NCBI RefSeq assembly: GCF_019511345.1
Contig: NZ_JAEUAK010000004.1
Span: forward strand, 648,110-712,109
Reading direction: 5' to 3'
Origin: Rhizobium mesosinicum
GTDB taxonomy: Bacteria > Pseudomonadota > Alphaproteobacteria > Rhizobiales > Rhizobiaceae
Length of the DNA: 64,000 bases
Made by a program: the position numbers and the translations under genes. This document shows positions 7,731 through 17,199 of the stretch, in pieces; the stretch's first letter is position 1, and every line of letters begins with the position of its first letter. The notes under the pieces are model-generated. The model saw nothing but the letters and a program-made list of their open reading frames with translations, did no database searches and was not told the origin of the DNA.

Positions 7731-8711
7731 ATGGCAAAGACGAAGGCGGTTTCTTTCTCCAGAAACGGTGGACCCGAGGTTTTCCAATATGTCGATATCG
7801 ATCTGCCGCCACCCTCGCAGGGCCAGGTGCAGATCCGTCAGGAAGCGATCGGCCTGAATTTCATCGATGTCTATTTCAGGGATGGCACCTACAAGGCGCC
7901 GCATCTGCCCTTTGTGACCGGCAAGGAAGCTGCCGGCGTCGTCACGTCAGTCGGTCCCGGTGTGACCGACTTCGTCGTGGGCGACCGCGTCGCCTATGCA
8001 GGCGCTGATGGTGCTTATAGCATCGAACGCAACATCGACACGAAACATCTGGTGAAGGTACCAGGAGGCATCAGCTTGGAAACCGCAGCCGCCATGATGC
8101 TGAAAGGCATGACGGCCGAATACCTTCTGAACCGCACCTTCAACGTCGGTCCCGAGACGGTGTTGCTGTTCCATGCCGCAGCCGGTGGCGTTGGCCTCAT
8201 CGCCGGCCAGTGGGCAAAGGCGCTCGGCGCAACCGTCATCGGCACGGCAGGCTCCGCCGACAAGGTGCAGCTGGCGCTCGAACATGGCTATGATCATATG
8301 ATCAATTACAAGACCGAGAACTTCGCGGAACGCGTGCGGGAAATCACCGGCGGCAAGGGCGTCGACGTGGTCTATGACTCGATCGGCCGAGACACTTTCC
8401 CACAATCGCTGGATTGCCTGAAGCCACGAGGCCTCTTCGCGTCCTTTGGTCAATCCTCTGGCGCGATCGAGAATTTCACGATGGCGCATCTCGCTCAGAG
8501 GGGCTCGCTCTATGCGACGCGCCCGACGCTCTTCACCTATATCGCTTCGCGTCAGGAACTGACCGATTGTGCAAACAATCTATTTGATGTTGTGCAGAGC
8601 AACAAAGTGCGTATCAATATCAACCAAACATATCCGCTGCGTGAGGTTGGGCGGGCGCACGCGGATCTGGAAACAAGAAGAACAACCGGAACGACGCTGC
8701 TGATTCCATGA
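7731..8711 (+). CDS. Zinc-free quinone oxidoreductase (QOR family, NADPH-dependent)
   Basis: A 326-residue medium-chain dehydrogenase/reductase of the quinone oxidoreductase branch, which reduces quinones or enones with NADPH. The N-terminal GroES-like domain contains LNFIDVYFRDGTY and TGKEAAGVV. The Rossmann domain carries AAAGGVG, the nucleotide-binding loop of this branch. The catalytic-zinc cysteine and histidine of alcohol dehydrogenases are absent, as expected. ATG 7731 lies 11 bases after pcs, so the two are probably cotranscribed; a much longer in-frame frame starting at 7134 merely reads through pcs in another frame. Confidence 0.92.
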   Translation: MAKTKAVSFSRNGGPEVFQYVDIDLPPPSQGQVQIRQEAIGLNFIDVYFRDGTYKAPHLPFVTGKEAAGVVTSVGPGVTDFVVGDRVAYAGADGAYSIERNIDTKHLVKVPGGISLETAAAMMLKGMTAEYLLNRTFNVGPETVLLFHAAAGGVGLIAGQWAKALGATVIGTAGSADKVQLALEHGYDHMINYKTENFAERVREITGGKGVDVVYDSIGRDTFPQSLDCLKPRGLFASFGQSSGAIENFTMAHLAQRGSLYATRPTLFTYIASRQELTDCANNLFDVVQSNKVRININQTYPLREVGRAHADLETRRTTGTTLLIP

Positions 8712-8750
8712 GATCCGAACGGACCGGTCGGCAGAAGAAATGAGGGGAAC

Positions 8751-10319
8751 GTGTCGCCATTGAATGTGCCGGCTTCCGGTGCGTTGTTATCGGTTCAGAA
8801 GCTGACGAAATTCTTCGGTAGCTTTGCCGCCTGCAATGAAATCGATCTCGATATAGCGCCGGGCGAAATTCATGCGCTCCTCGGCGAAAATGGCGCAGGC
8901 AAATCCACGCTGGTCAAGATGCTCTTCGGCGTTCTGGAGCCGACGGATGGGCATATCCTCTGGGAGGGAACGCCGGTTGCGATCATCTCGCCGGGCGAGG
9001 CCCGCAAGCTCGGCATAGGCATGGTCTTCCAGCATTTTTCGCTATTCGAGGCGCTGACCGTTGCCGAAAATATCGCGCTTTCGCTTGATGACAGCATTCC
9101 AATCGGCAGGATCGCCGAGGAGGCGAGGGCGCTGTCTGTGGCCTATGGCCTCCCGCTCGATCCGCATGCGCATGTCGCCGATCTCTCGGTCGGCGAGCGT
9201 CAGCGCATCGAGATCGTCCGCGCGCTCTTGCAGAACCCGAAGCTCGTCATCCTCGACGAGCCGACATCGGTGCTGACGCCGCAGGAGGCCGACAAGCTCT
9301 TCGAAACGCTCTTCAAGCTGCGTGCCGAGGGGCGCTCCGTTCTCTATATCAGCCATCGCCTGGAAGAGGTGCAGCGCATTTGCGATCGCGCCACGGTCTT
9401 GCGCCACGGTCGCGTGACCGGCGCCTGCGATCCGAAGCAGGAAACACCCGCCTCTCTCGCCCGGATGATGGTCGGCAGTGAGGTGGCGGCTGTGACCCAT
9501 CCCGAGCGCAGCGATAGGGGCGACGTGCAACTCGCCGTTTCGAACCTCTCCGTTGCCGCGCGCACGCCCTTTGCCATGCCGCTGCGCGAGGTCTCCATGA
9601 GCGTGCGTTCGGGCGAAATCCTTGCCATTGCCGGCGTTGCAGGCAACGGCCAGAGCGAACTTTTCGATGCTCTGTCCGGCGAATATCCGGTGTCGTCGGC
9701 CGAAGCGATCGTGATCCGCAAGAAGCCGGTCGGAACGCAGGGCATTACCGCCCGCCGTTTGCTTGGCGCCGGCTTCGTGCCGGAAGAGCGGCATGGCCAT
9801 GCGGCGGTTTCCGCCATGAAACTTTCCGATAATCTGGTACTGGCCCGCAGCCAGTCCGACCGCAAGGCCTTCCTCGGTATCCTCGGCATCATCCGCTACA
9901 GCGCAGTGAAATCCGCCGCACGGCGCATTTCCGAGGCGATGGACGTGCGCAAGAGCGGCGATGATCCCGCAGCGGGTTCGCTCTCCGGCGGCAACCTGCA
10001 GAAATTCATCGTCGGCCGCGAGCTCGACCGTCAGCCGGCTGTGCTAGTTGTCAATCAGCCGACCTGGGGTGTGGATGCCGGTGCTGCAAGCCGCATCCGT
10101 CAGGCGCTTGTGGACCTGGCAAAAGCGGGCTCCGCCGTCGTCGTCATCAGTCAGGATCTCGACGAAATCTTCGAGGTGGCGACAGATATCGCCGTCATCT
10201 CCGAAGGACGCCTTTCAAAACCCTATGCGGCAGGTGAACTCACGCGCGAGAAGATCGGCCTGCTGATGGGCGGGCTGCATGAAAGCAAGCATGCCGCGGA
10301 GGCCGCTGATGCGCATTGA
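8751..10319 (+). CDS. ABC importer ATPase, BMP/nucleoside type (two ATPase domains)
   Basis: A 522-residue double ATPase of the class that serves BMP-type importers such as Bacillus YufO/NupO. The first domain has intact Walker A (GENGAGKST), signature LSVGERQ and Walker B (LVILDEPTSVL). The second is the usual degenerate copy, with GVAGNGQSE in place of Walker A and signature LSGGNLQK. The start is GTG with GAGGGG a few bases upstream. The stop overlaps the first permease gene by 11 bases. Substrate prediction, purine nucleosides or related compounds, comes from the family and is not proven by the sequence. Confidence 0.9.
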   Translation: MSPLNVPASGALLSVQKLTKFFGSFAACNEIDLDIAPGEIHALLGENGAGKSTLVKMLFGVLEPTDGHILWEGTPVAIISPGEARKLGIGMVFQHFSLFEALTVAENIALSLDDSIPIGRIAEEARALSVAYGLPLDPHAHVADLSVGERQRIEIVRALLQNPKLVILDEPTSVLTPQEADKLFETLFKLRAEGRSVLYISHRLEEVQRICDRATVLRHGRVTGACDPKQETPASLARMMVGSEVAAVTHPERSDRGDVQLAVSNLSVAARTPFAMPLREVSMSVRSGEILAIAGVAGNGQSELFDALSGEYPVSSAEAIVIRKKPVGTQGITARRLLGAGFVPEERHGHAAVSAMKLSDNLVLARSQSDRKAFLGILGIIRYSAVKSAARRISEAMDVRKSGDDPAAGSLSGGNLQKFIVGRELDRQPAVLVVNQPTWGVDAGAASRIRQALVDLAKAGSAVVVISQDLDEIFEVATDIAVISEGRLSKPYAAGELTREKIGLLMGGLHESKHAAEAADAH

Positions 10320-11394
10320 GCTTGAAAAGCGCCCGCAGGTCTCGAAACTCTTCGCCTTCGTTTCACCGCTTCTCGCGCTCGTCCTGACGCTGATATTTGG
10401 CGCGATCATGTTCACCATGCTCGGCAAGGATCCGGTCGAGGCACTGGATGCCTTCTTTCTCGAGCCGCTTCTGGAAGTGTGGTCGCTGCACGAGTTGGCA
10501 GTCAAGGCTGCACCGTTGATCCTGATCGCCGTCGGTCTCGCGGTCTGCTATCGCTCCAACAACTGGAATATCGGCGCCGAAGGCCAGTTCACCATCGGCG
10601 CGATCACCGGCTCCTATATTCCGATCGTCTTCTACGATTGGCATTCACCGCTCGTGCTGCCGCTGATGCTGATCCTGGGCGCGCTCGGCGGCGCGCTGTT
10701 CGCAGCCATTCCGGCATTGCTGAAAGCGCATTTCAACACCAACGAGATCCTGACATCGCTGATGCTGGTCTATATTGCCCAGCTCTTTCTCGACTGGCTG
10801 ATCCGCGGCGCATGGCGTGATCCCAAGGGCTTCAACTTCCCGGTCTCGCGCGACTTTGCGCCGGAGGCGATCGTGCCGGCAATATGGGAAGAATCCGGCC
10901 GCGCCCATTGGGCCTTCATTTTCGCGATCGTCGCGGCTGTCCTCGTCTGGTTCATGATGCGCTTCACTCTGAAGGGCTTCGAAGTCGTCGTGCTCGGCCA
11001 GTCGGAACGGGCAGGGCGCTTCGCAGGCTTTTCTTCGAAGAAGATGATCTGGTTCAGCTTCCTCTTTTCCGGGGCGCTCGCAGGTCTTGCCGGTATCTGC
11101 GAGGTCTCGGGCTCGATCGGCCACCTGCAGCCGGCGATTTCGCCGGGCTACGGCTTCACCGCCATCATCGTCGCCTTCCTCGGGCGCCTCAACCCGCTCG
11201 GCATCATCGCTTCGGGTCTGGTGCTGGCGCTGACCTATCTGGGCGGTGAGGCGGCGCAGCTTTCGATCGGTGTTTCGGACAAGGTCACCCGCGTCTTCCA
11301 GGGGCTCATCCTCTTCTTCGTGCTCTCCTGCGATACGCTGATCTACTATAAAATCCGCATCGTATGGTCGCGGGTGAGGGGCAGCGCGGCATGA
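10309..11394 (+). CDS. BMP-type ABC importer permease, first subunit
   Basis: A 361-residue inner-membrane protein with about nine hydrophobic helices. The conserved permease segment EGQFTIGAITGSY near residue 85 and the C-terminal GFTAIIVAFLGRLNP region are characteristic of YufP/NupP-like subunits. ATG 10309 overlaps the ATPase stop, and the gene ends in an ATGA overlap with the second permease, so the three genes are translationally coupled. It would form the channel heterodimer with the next gene product. Confidence 0.92.
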   Translation: MRIELEKRPQVSKLFAFVSPLLALVLTLIFGAIMFTMLGKDPVEALDAFFLEPLLEVWSLHELAVKAAPLILIAVGLAVCYRSNNWNIGAEGQFTIGAITGSYIPIVFYDWHSPLVLPLMLILGALGGALFAAIPALLKAHFNTNEILTSLMLVYIAQLFLDWLIRGAWRDPKGFNFPVSRDFAPEAIVPAIWEESGRAHWAFIFAIVAAVLVWFMMRFTLKGFEVVVLGQSERAGRFAGFSSKKMIWFSFLFSGALAGLAGICEVSGSIGHLQPAISPGYGFTAIIVAFLGRLNPLGIIASGLVLALTYLGGEAAQLSIGVSDKVTRVFQGLILFFVLSCDTLIYYKIRIVWSRVRGSAA

Positions 11395-12311
11395 GCATCT
11401 TCGAAGCCATTCTCCTGACCGTCATCACCGCCTCCACACCGCTCGTCATCGCAGCCCTCGGCGAACTCGTGACCGAGCGCTCCGGCGTCCTCAATCTCGG
11501 GGTCGAGGGCATGATGATCATGGGCGCTGTCGCCGCCTTTGCCGGAGCGCAGATCTCGGGGTCTCCCTATGTCGGCATCATCTGCGGCATTGCCGCCGGC
11601 GCCCTTTTCTCTCTGCTCTTCGCCTTCCTGACACTGACGCTGGTTGCAAACCAGGTGGCGACCGGCCTGGCGCTGACGCTTCTCGGCCTTGGCGTCTCCG
11701 GCCAACTCGGCGAGCCCTATGTCAGCGTCCCCGGCATTCAGCTGAAAGAGATCGTCATCCCGCTCCTGTCCGATATTCCCGTTATCGGCCCGGTTCTCTT
11801 CAAGCAGGATCTGATCTTCTACCTGTCGATCGCCTTGCTGCTCGGCGTGAGCTGGTTCCTGTTCAGAAGCCGCCCCGGCCTGAAACTCAGGGCGATCGGC
11901 GACAGCCACGGTTCTGCCCATGCACTCGGCATTCATGTCATCCGTACGCGCTATCTGGCGGTGATGTTCGGCGGTGCCTGCGCGGGTCTTGCCGGCGCGC
12001 AGCTTTCGCTGGTCTATACACCGCAATGGGTGGAGAACATGTCGGCCGGCCGCGGCTGGATCACGCTGGCGCTGGTGGTCTTCGCTTCCTGGCGCCCGTG
12101 GCGGGTCTTTGCCGGCGGTTATCTCTTCGGAGCGGTCACGATCCTGCAGCTTCATGCGCAGGCCTTCGGTCTCGGCATCCCCGCGCAGTTCCTCTCGATG
12201 CTGCCCTATGCCGCGACTATTGTGGTTCTCATCATCATTTCTCATAATCGACGCACGACGTTGATCAACACGCCCGCGTCGCTTGGAAAAGCCTTCGTAC
12301 CGGAGCGATAA
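11391..12311 (+). CDS. BMP-type ABC importer permease, second subunit
   Basis: A 306-residue hydrophobic protein, partner of the preceding permease. It begins with TASTPLVIAALGELVTERSG and the LNLGVEGMMIMGA motif typical of YufQ/NupQ-like subunits. The start codon shares bases with the previous stop (ATGA at 11391). The downstream binding-protein gene follows after 50 bases, which include the translation signals of that highly expressed component. Confidence 0.92.
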   Translation: MSIFEAILLTVITASTPLVIAALGELVTERSGVLNLGVEGMMIMGAVAAFAGAQISGSPYVGIICGIAAGALFSLLFAFLTLTLVANQVATGLALTLLGLGVSGQLGEPYVSVPGIQLKEIVIPLLSDIPVIGPVLFKQDLIFYLSIALLLGVSWFLFRSRPGLKLRAIGDSHGSAHALGIHVIRTRYLAVMFGGACAGLAGAQLSLVYTPQWVENMSAGRGWITLALVVFASWRPWRVFAGGYLFGAVTILQLHAQAFGLGIPAQFLSMLPYAATIVVLIIISHNRRTTLINTPASLGKAFVPER

Positions 12312-12361
12312 ACAAGAACACGGACGGTTTCCGGAATAACTTCAAACCAACAGGGGTCATC

Positions 12362-13438
12362 ATGAAGAAATTCGCACTCACACTTGCCGCATCGGCCGCA
12401 GCCGTGATCGGCATATCCTCAGCCGCCGCGGCGGCGGACAAGACGAAGGTCTGCTTCGTCTATGTCGGCGCGCACAACGACGGCGGTTATTCGCAGGCGC
12501 ACGATGTCGGCCGCCAGCAGGTCCAGGCCGAATTCGGCGACAAGATCGAAACGCCCTACCTCGAAAATGTTCCGGAAGGCCCGGACGCCGAACGCGCCAT
12601 CGAACGCCTTGCGCGTTCCGGCTGCCAGCTGATTTTCACGACGTCCTTCGGCTTCATGGACGCGACGGTCAAGGTTGCCGCCAAGTTCCCGAAGGTCAAG
12701 TTCGAGCACGGCACCGGCTACAAGTCCGGCCCGAACCTCGCGACCTACAATTCGCGCTTCTATGAAGGCCGCTACATCCTCGGCCAGATCGCCGCCAAGA
12801 CTTCGAAGAATCACGGCGCTGCCTACATCGCTTCCTTCCCGATTCCTGAAGTCGTGATGGGCATCAACTCCTTCGAGCAGGGAGCCAAGTCGATCGATCC
12901 GAGCTTCAAGCTCAAGGTTATCTGGGTCAACACCTGGTTCGACCCGGGCAAGGAAGCAGACGCTGCCAAGGCCATGATCGACCAGGGCGTCGACGTGCTG
13001 ACCCAGCACACCGACACCACCGCGCCGATGCAGGTTGCCGAAGAACGCGGCATCCACGCGTTTGGTCAGGCATCCGACATGATCGCCGCCGGTCCGAAGG
13101 CTCAGCTGACGGCGATCGTCGATACCTGGGGCACCTACTACTCCAAGCGCGTTCACGCGCTTTTGGACGGCACCTGGAAGTCCGAGCAGAGCTGGGACGG
13201 CCTGAAGGATGGCATCCTCAAGATGGCGCCCTACACGAATATGCCTGACGACGTGAAGAAAATGGCTGAGGAAACCGAAGCCAAGATCAAGTCCGGCGAA
13301 CTGCATCCGTTCACCGGTCCGATCAACAAGCAGGACGGCACGCCTTGGCTGAAGGCCGGCGAGAAGGCCGATGACGGCACGCTGCTCGGCATGAATTTCT
13401 ACGTCGAAGGTGTCGACGACAAGCTGCCGGCGCAATAA
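12362..13438 (+). CDS. BMP-family periplasmic substrate-binding protein
   Basis: A 358-residue exported protein with a cleavable signal peptide (cleavage near residue 25, after SAAAAA). The mature protein has the BMP/Med fold, recognisable from the VCFVYVGAHNDGGYSQAHDVGR opening and the RLARSGCQLIFTTSFGF segment. It would capture the ligand for the importer encoded just upstream. Unlike many Gram-positive members it lacks a lipobox, as expected for a Gram-negative periplasm. It is the last gene of the operon and is followed by a strong terminator. Confidence 0.92.
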   Translation: MKKFALTLAASAAAVIGISSAAAAADKTKVCFVYVGAHNDGGYSQAHDVGRQQVQAEFGDKIETPYLENVPEGPDAERAIERLARSGCQLIFTTSFGFMDATVKVAAKFPKVKFEHGTGYKSGPNLATYNSRFYEGRYILGQIAAKTSKNHGAAYIASFPIPEVVMGINSFEQGAKSIDPSFKLKVIWVNTWFDPGKEADAAKAMIDQGVDVLTQHTDTTAPMQVAEERGIHAFGQASDMIAAGPKAQLTAIVDTWGTYYSKRVHALLDGTWKSEQSWDGLKDGILKMAPYTNMPDDVKKMAEETEAKIKSGELHPFTGPINKQDGTPWLKAGEKADDGTLLGMNFYVEGVDDKLPAQ

Positions 13439-13462
13439 CCGGCTGGCCACTTTGCAGCTGCG

Positions 13463-13491
13463 AAAGGGCGTCCTTGTGGGCGCCCTTTTTT
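13463..13491 (+). terminator. Rho-independent terminator of the BMP importer operon
   Basis: AAAGGGCG and CGCCCTTT form the stem around a short GC-rich loop, and the second arm runs into a tract of six T residues, 24 bases after the binding-protein stop. Confidence 0.9.
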
Positions 13492-13524
13492 GCTGCAATG
13501 CATATTAAAAACCCCATTTACAAA

Positions 13525-13533
13525 AGTAATACT
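13525..13533. promoter_or_regulatory. Candidate GntR operator upstream of ytfQ
   Basis: AGTAATACT is a perfect palindrome about a central base, in an AT-rich stretch 53 bases before the ytfQ start. GntR/FCD regulators often bind similar short palindromes, and such a regulator is the last gene of this operon. The assignment rests only on position and symmetry, and one nine-base palindrome could occur by chance. Confidence 0.35.
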
Positions 13534-13585
13534 ATATGATTTTTTGACCCTGCGCCGCGAAGGAGCGGCATTGGGAGAGGAAATC

Positions 13586-14548
13586 ATGAAATTGAAGACT
13601 GCACTTTTGAGTGCCACGATTCTGGCTGCCTGCATGTTCGGTTCGGCTTCGGCTGCCGGCTTGACTGTCGGCTTCTCGCAGATCGGCTCGGAATCGGGTT
13701 GGCGCGCGGCTGAAACGACAGTGACCAAGGAACAGGCCAAGAAGCGCGGCATCGATCTGAAGTTTGCCGATGCGCAGCAGAAGCAGGAAAATCAGATCAA
13801 GGCTCTGCGCTCTTTCATTGCTCAGGGCGTCGATGCCATTCTCATTGCTCCTGTTGTGGAAACCGGCTGGGACGACGTTCTGAAGGAAGCCAAGGAAGCC
13901 AAGATTCCAGTCATCCTTCTCGACCGTACCATCAAGGCTCCCGACGATCTCTACCTGACGGCGGTTACCTCCGACCTGGTCCATGAAGGCAAGGTCGCAG
14001 GCGATTTCCTGGTCAAGACCGTCGGCGACAAGAAGTGCAATGTCGTCGAGCTGCAGGGCACCACCGGTTCATCGCCGGCCATCGCCCGCAAGAAGGGCTT
14101 CGAAGAGGCTCTTGCCGGCCACGACAACCTGAAGATCGTTCGCAGCCAGACCGGTGACTTTACCCGCACCAAGGGCAAGGAAGTCATGGAAAGCTTCCTG
14201 AAGGCCGAGAATGGCGGCAAGAATATCTGCGCTCTCTATGCCCATAACGACGACATGGCCGTCGGCGCCATCCAGGCGATCAAGGAAGCTGGTCTGAAGC
14301 CGGGCAAGGATATCCTCGTCGTCTCCATCGACGCCGTGCCCGATATCTTCAAGGCCATGTCCGAAGGTGAGGCCAATGCCACGGTCGAGCTGACGCCGAA
14401 CATGTCGGGTCCGGCCTTCGACGCGCTCGAAGCCTACCTCAAGGACAAGAAGGCTCCGCCGAAGTGGATCCAGACCGAGTCCAAGCTCTATACGCCGGCT
14501 GACGACCCGATGAAGGTCTACGAAGAGAAGAAGGGGCAGGGCTACTGA
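13586..14548 (+). CDS. ytfQ: Periplasmic sugar-binding protein, YtfQ-like (galactofuranose type)
   Basis: A 320-residue exported binding protein with a signal peptide ending near residue 23 (GSASAAG). The mature protein has the periplasmic-binding-protein type 1 fold: GLTVGFSQIGSESGWR at the N-terminus is the YtfQ hallmark, and the VSIDAVPDIFKAMSEGE region lines the cleft. The gene order binding protein, ATPase, permease, permease matches ytfQ-ytfR-ytfT-yjfF, the E. coli galactofuranose importer. ATG 13586 follows GAGAGGAAA; an upstream in-frame extension lacks a ribosome site and would displace the signal peptide. Confidence 0.88.
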   Translation: MKLKTALLSATILAACMFGSASAAGLTVGFSQIGSESGWRAAETTVTKEQAKKRGIDLKFADAQQKQENQIKALRSFIAQGVDAILIAPVVETGWDDVLKEAKEAKIPVILLDRTIKAPDDLYLTAVTSDLVHEGKVAGDFLVKTVGDKKCNVVELQGTTGSSPAIARKKGFEEALAGHDNLKIVRSQTGDFTRTKGKEVMESFLKAENGGKNICALYAHNDDMAVGAIQAIKEAGLKPGKDILVVSIDAVPDIFKAMSEGEANATVELTPNMSGPAFDALEAYLKDKKAPPKWIQTESKLYTPADDPMKVYEEKKGQGY

Positions 14549-14561
14549 TTTGAACCTGGAA

Positions 14562-14590
14562 CCGCACCGGTCCATCATGGACTGGTGCGG
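14562..14590 (+). promoter_or_regulatory. Stable intercistronic stem-loop between ytfQ and ytfR
   Basis: CCGCACCGGTCC (14562-14573) pairs completely with GGACTGGTGCGG (14579-14590), with one G-U wobble and a five-base loop. It begins 13 bases after the ytfQ stop and has no T tract. A hairpin here could protect the upstream message from 3' exonucleases or cause partial termination, giving more binding protein than transporter, as known for other binding-protein operons. Confidence 0.65.
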
Positions 14591-14668
14591 AACTGCCGGT
14601 GTCGGGCCGGGCGTCATGCCTGGTTTTGGCATAGGCGTAAGGCGCAATATCAGGAAACAGCAGCCCTC

Positions 14669-16192
14669 ATGGTTCACAATTTCGAGAATATTCTCGCAGC
14701 CTCGGCCATATCGAAATTCTTCCCCGGCGCTATCGCCCTGGATAAGGTGGATTTCACGCTGCGCCGCGGCGAGGTTCACGCGTTGCTCGGCGAAAACGGC
14801 GCCGGCAAGTCGACGCTCATCAAATGCATTACCGGCGCCTATCGTCGCGATGGCGGAAGCCTGACACTGGAAGGTCACGAGATTGATCCGGCCGATACGC
14901 TGGCCGCCCAGAAGCTCGGCATCGGCACCGTCTACCAGGAGGTCAACCTCCTCTCCAATCTCAGCGTCGCGGAAAACCTCTTCCTCGGACGCCAGCCGAA
15001 GCGTTTCGGCATGATCGATGCCCGCACCATGAACCGGAACGCCCGTGAGCTTCTGGCAGGCTACGGCCTCGATATCGATGTAACCGCGCAGCTCGACCGC
15101 TTCTCGGTCGCCGTCCAGCAGATAGTCGCAATCGCTCGCGCCGTCGATCTGTCGGGCAAGGTGCTCATTCTCGACGAGCCCACCGCCAGCCTCGATACGC
15201 ACGAAGTCGAGATGCTTTTCCGCATCATAAACGACTTGAAGAAGCGCGGATTAGGCATTGTCTTCATTACTCATTTTCTCGAACAGGTTTACGCGGTCAG
15301 CGACCGCATTACCGTGCTGCGCAATGGCCGGCTTGTCGGTACGCATGAGGCCGCCGAACTGCCGCGGCAGAACCTGATCGCCATGATGCTCGGGCGCGAA
15401 CTCGCCCAGGCGGAACATGCCGTCAGAGAACACACCATTGCTGCCGGCGAGGTCAAATATTCTTTCGAGGGTTTCGGAAAACGCGGAAAGGTGAAGCCCT
15501 TCGATCTCGAAGTCCGCGTCGGCGAAGTCGTCGGCGTCGCGGGGCTCCTCGGGTCGGGGCGTACGGAAACGGCCGAGCTTCTCTTCGGCATCGAAAGCGC
15601 CGATAGCGGTGTCGCCAAGATCGGCGGAAAGCCGGTGGTGCTGTCAAGTCCACGTGCTGCGATCGGCAAGGGATTCGGCTTCTGCCCGGAGGACCGCAAG
15701 ACGGACGGCATTATCGGCGACCTGTCGATCCGCGAAAACATCGCTCTTGCGTTGCAGGCCCGCCGCGGCTGGGCACGGCCGCTTTCACGCGCCGAACAGA
15801 ATGCAATCGCTGACGAATATATCAAGGCGCTCGATATCCGCACGACCGATCGCGAAAAGCCCATTCGGCTGCTCTCCGGCGGCAATCAGCAGAAGGCGAT
15901 CCTCGCCCGCTGGCTCGCGACCAATCCGAATTTCCTGATCCTGGACGAGCCGACCCGCGGCATCGATGTCGGCGCCCATGCGGAGATCATCAAACTGATC
16001 GAGCAACTATGCGCCCGGGGCATGTCGCTGATCGTCATCTCCTCGGAACTGGAGGAACTCGTTGCCTACAGTTCACGCGTCATCGTGCTGCGCGATCGCG
16101 AACATATCGCAGAACTGACCGGGGAGCACATCAGCGCTGCCGGCATTGTCGACGCCATTGCCGCGGCCGACAAACGAACGGAGGATGCATGA
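14669..16192 (+). CDS. ytfR: Sugar ABC importer ATPase, YtfR-like (two ATPase domains)
   Basis: A 507-residue tandem ATPase of the ribose/galactofuranose class. Domain 1 has Walker A GENGAGKST, a VAVQQIVAIARA signature region and Walker B VLILDEPTAS. Domain 2 has the usual altered Walker A (GLLGSGRTE), signature LSGGNQQKA and FLILDEPTRGIDVG. ATG 14669 aligns with the normal family N-terminus; the frame stays open to 14585 but that extension is not protein-like. The ribosome site is weak (AGGAAA about ten bases away), consistent with lower expression than ytfQ. The stop shares ATGA with ytfT. Confidence 0.9.
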   Translation: MVHNFENILAASAISKFFPGAIALDKVDFTLRRGEVHALLGENGAGKSTLIKCITGAYRRDGGSLTLEGHEIDPADTLAAQKLGIGTVYQEVNLLSNLSVAENLFLGRQPKRFGMIDARTMNRNARELLAGYGLDIDVTAQLDRFSVAVQQIVAIARAVDLSGKVLILDEPTASLDTHEVEMLFRIINDLKKRGLGIVFITHFLEQVYAVSDRITVLRNGRLVGTHEAAELPRQNLIAMMLGRELAQAEHAVREHTIAAGEVKYSFEGFGKRGKVKPFDLEVRVGEVVGVAGLLGSGRTETAELLFGIESADSGVAKIGGKPVVLSSPRAAIGKGFGFCPEDRKTDGIIGDLSIRENIALALQARRGWARPLSRAEQNAIADEYIKALDIRTTDREKPIRLLSGGNQQKAILARWLATNPNFLILDEPTRGIDVGAHAEIIKLIEQLCARGMSLIVISSELEELVAYSSRVIVLRDREHIAELTGEHISAAGIVDAIAAADKRTEDA

Positions 16193-17199
16193 CTGCCTCG
16201 CTGAAGGCGCTGGGCTTTCGTCTTGCGCCACAATTGATTGCGCTTTTGGTTGTTCTTCTTTTGAATTTCAGCTTCTTCCCGCAATTTCTTGATATGATTG
16301 TTCAAAATGGCCGGCTCTATGGGAGCCTCATCGACGTGCTCAATCGTGGCGCGCCCGTGGCGTTGCTCGCCATCGGCATGACGCTCGTGATCGCCACCAA
16401 GGGCATCGACCTTTCGGTCGGTGCGGTCATTGCGATTTGCGGCGCCGTCTCAGCCTCGTCGATCGTCGAAGGCAATTCGCTTGCCTATACGCTGGCACTG
16501 ACTGTTGTCGTCGGTCTGCTCTGTGGCTTCTGGAACGGCTTCCTCGTGGCCGTCCTCAATATCCAGCCGATCATCGCGACCCTCGTTCTGATGGTCGCCG
16601 GCCGCGGGATCGCGCAACTCATCACCGAAGGCGTCATTATGACCTTCAACAATGACGGGCTGATCTTTCTCGGCAGCGGCTCCTTCGCCTTCCTGCCCAT
16701 GCCAGTCGTCATCTGGCTGATCGTCGGCCTGCTGGTCATCCTGCTGGTCCGCCGCACGGCGCTCGGCATGCTGATTGAGGCTGTCGGCATCAACAGGCGG
16801 GCCAGCACACTGTCTGGCGTACAGACACCTGTGCTGCTGATGGCGGTCTATATGTTAAGCGGCCTCTGCGCTTCCATCGCCGGCATCATCGTCGCCGCCG
16901 ACATAAAGGGGGCGGATGCCAACAATGCCGGACTATGGCTGGAGCTCGATGCCATCCTGGCCGTGGTTGTCGGCGGCAATTCACTGCTCGGCGGCCGCTT
17001 CAGCATTATCGGGTCCCTGATCGGCGCGATGATCATCCAGGCGGTCAATACCGGCATCCTGCTGTCCGGCTTTCCGCCGGAGTTCAATCTCATCATCAAA
17101 GCGGTCATTATCCTCGTCATTCTGGTGATCCAGTCGCCAGCCATGCAATCGCTGACCAGCTTCCTGGCACGCCAGACGAACGCAGGAGGGCGCAAATGA
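16189..17199 (+). CDS. ytfT: Sugar ABC importer permease, YtfT-like
   Basis: A 336-residue inner-membrane permease of the RbsC/YtfT type with about eight to ten hydrophobic helices. It contains the conserved TKGIDLSVGAVIAICG segment after the second helix and ELDAILAVVVGGNSLLGG in the EAA-like region. Start and stop both overlap neighbours by four bases (ATGA at 16189 and 17196). It would pair with the YjfF-like subunit. Confidence 0.9.
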   Translation: MTASLKALGFRLAPQLIALLVVLLLNFSFFPQFLDMIVQNGRLYGSLIDVLNRGAPVALLAIGMTLVIATKGIDLSVGAVIAICGAVSASSIVEGNSLAYTLALTVVVGLLCGFWNGFLVAVLNIQPIIATLVLMVAGRGIAQLITEGVIMTFNNDGLIFLGSGSFAFLPMPVVIWLIVGLLVILLVRRTALGMLIEAVGINRRASTLSGVQTPVLLMAVYMLSGLCASIAGIIVAADIKGADANNAGLWLELDAILAVVVGGNSLLGGRFSIIGSLIGAMIIQAVNTGILLSGFPPEFNLIIKAVIILVILVIQSPAMQSLTSFLARQTNAGGRK

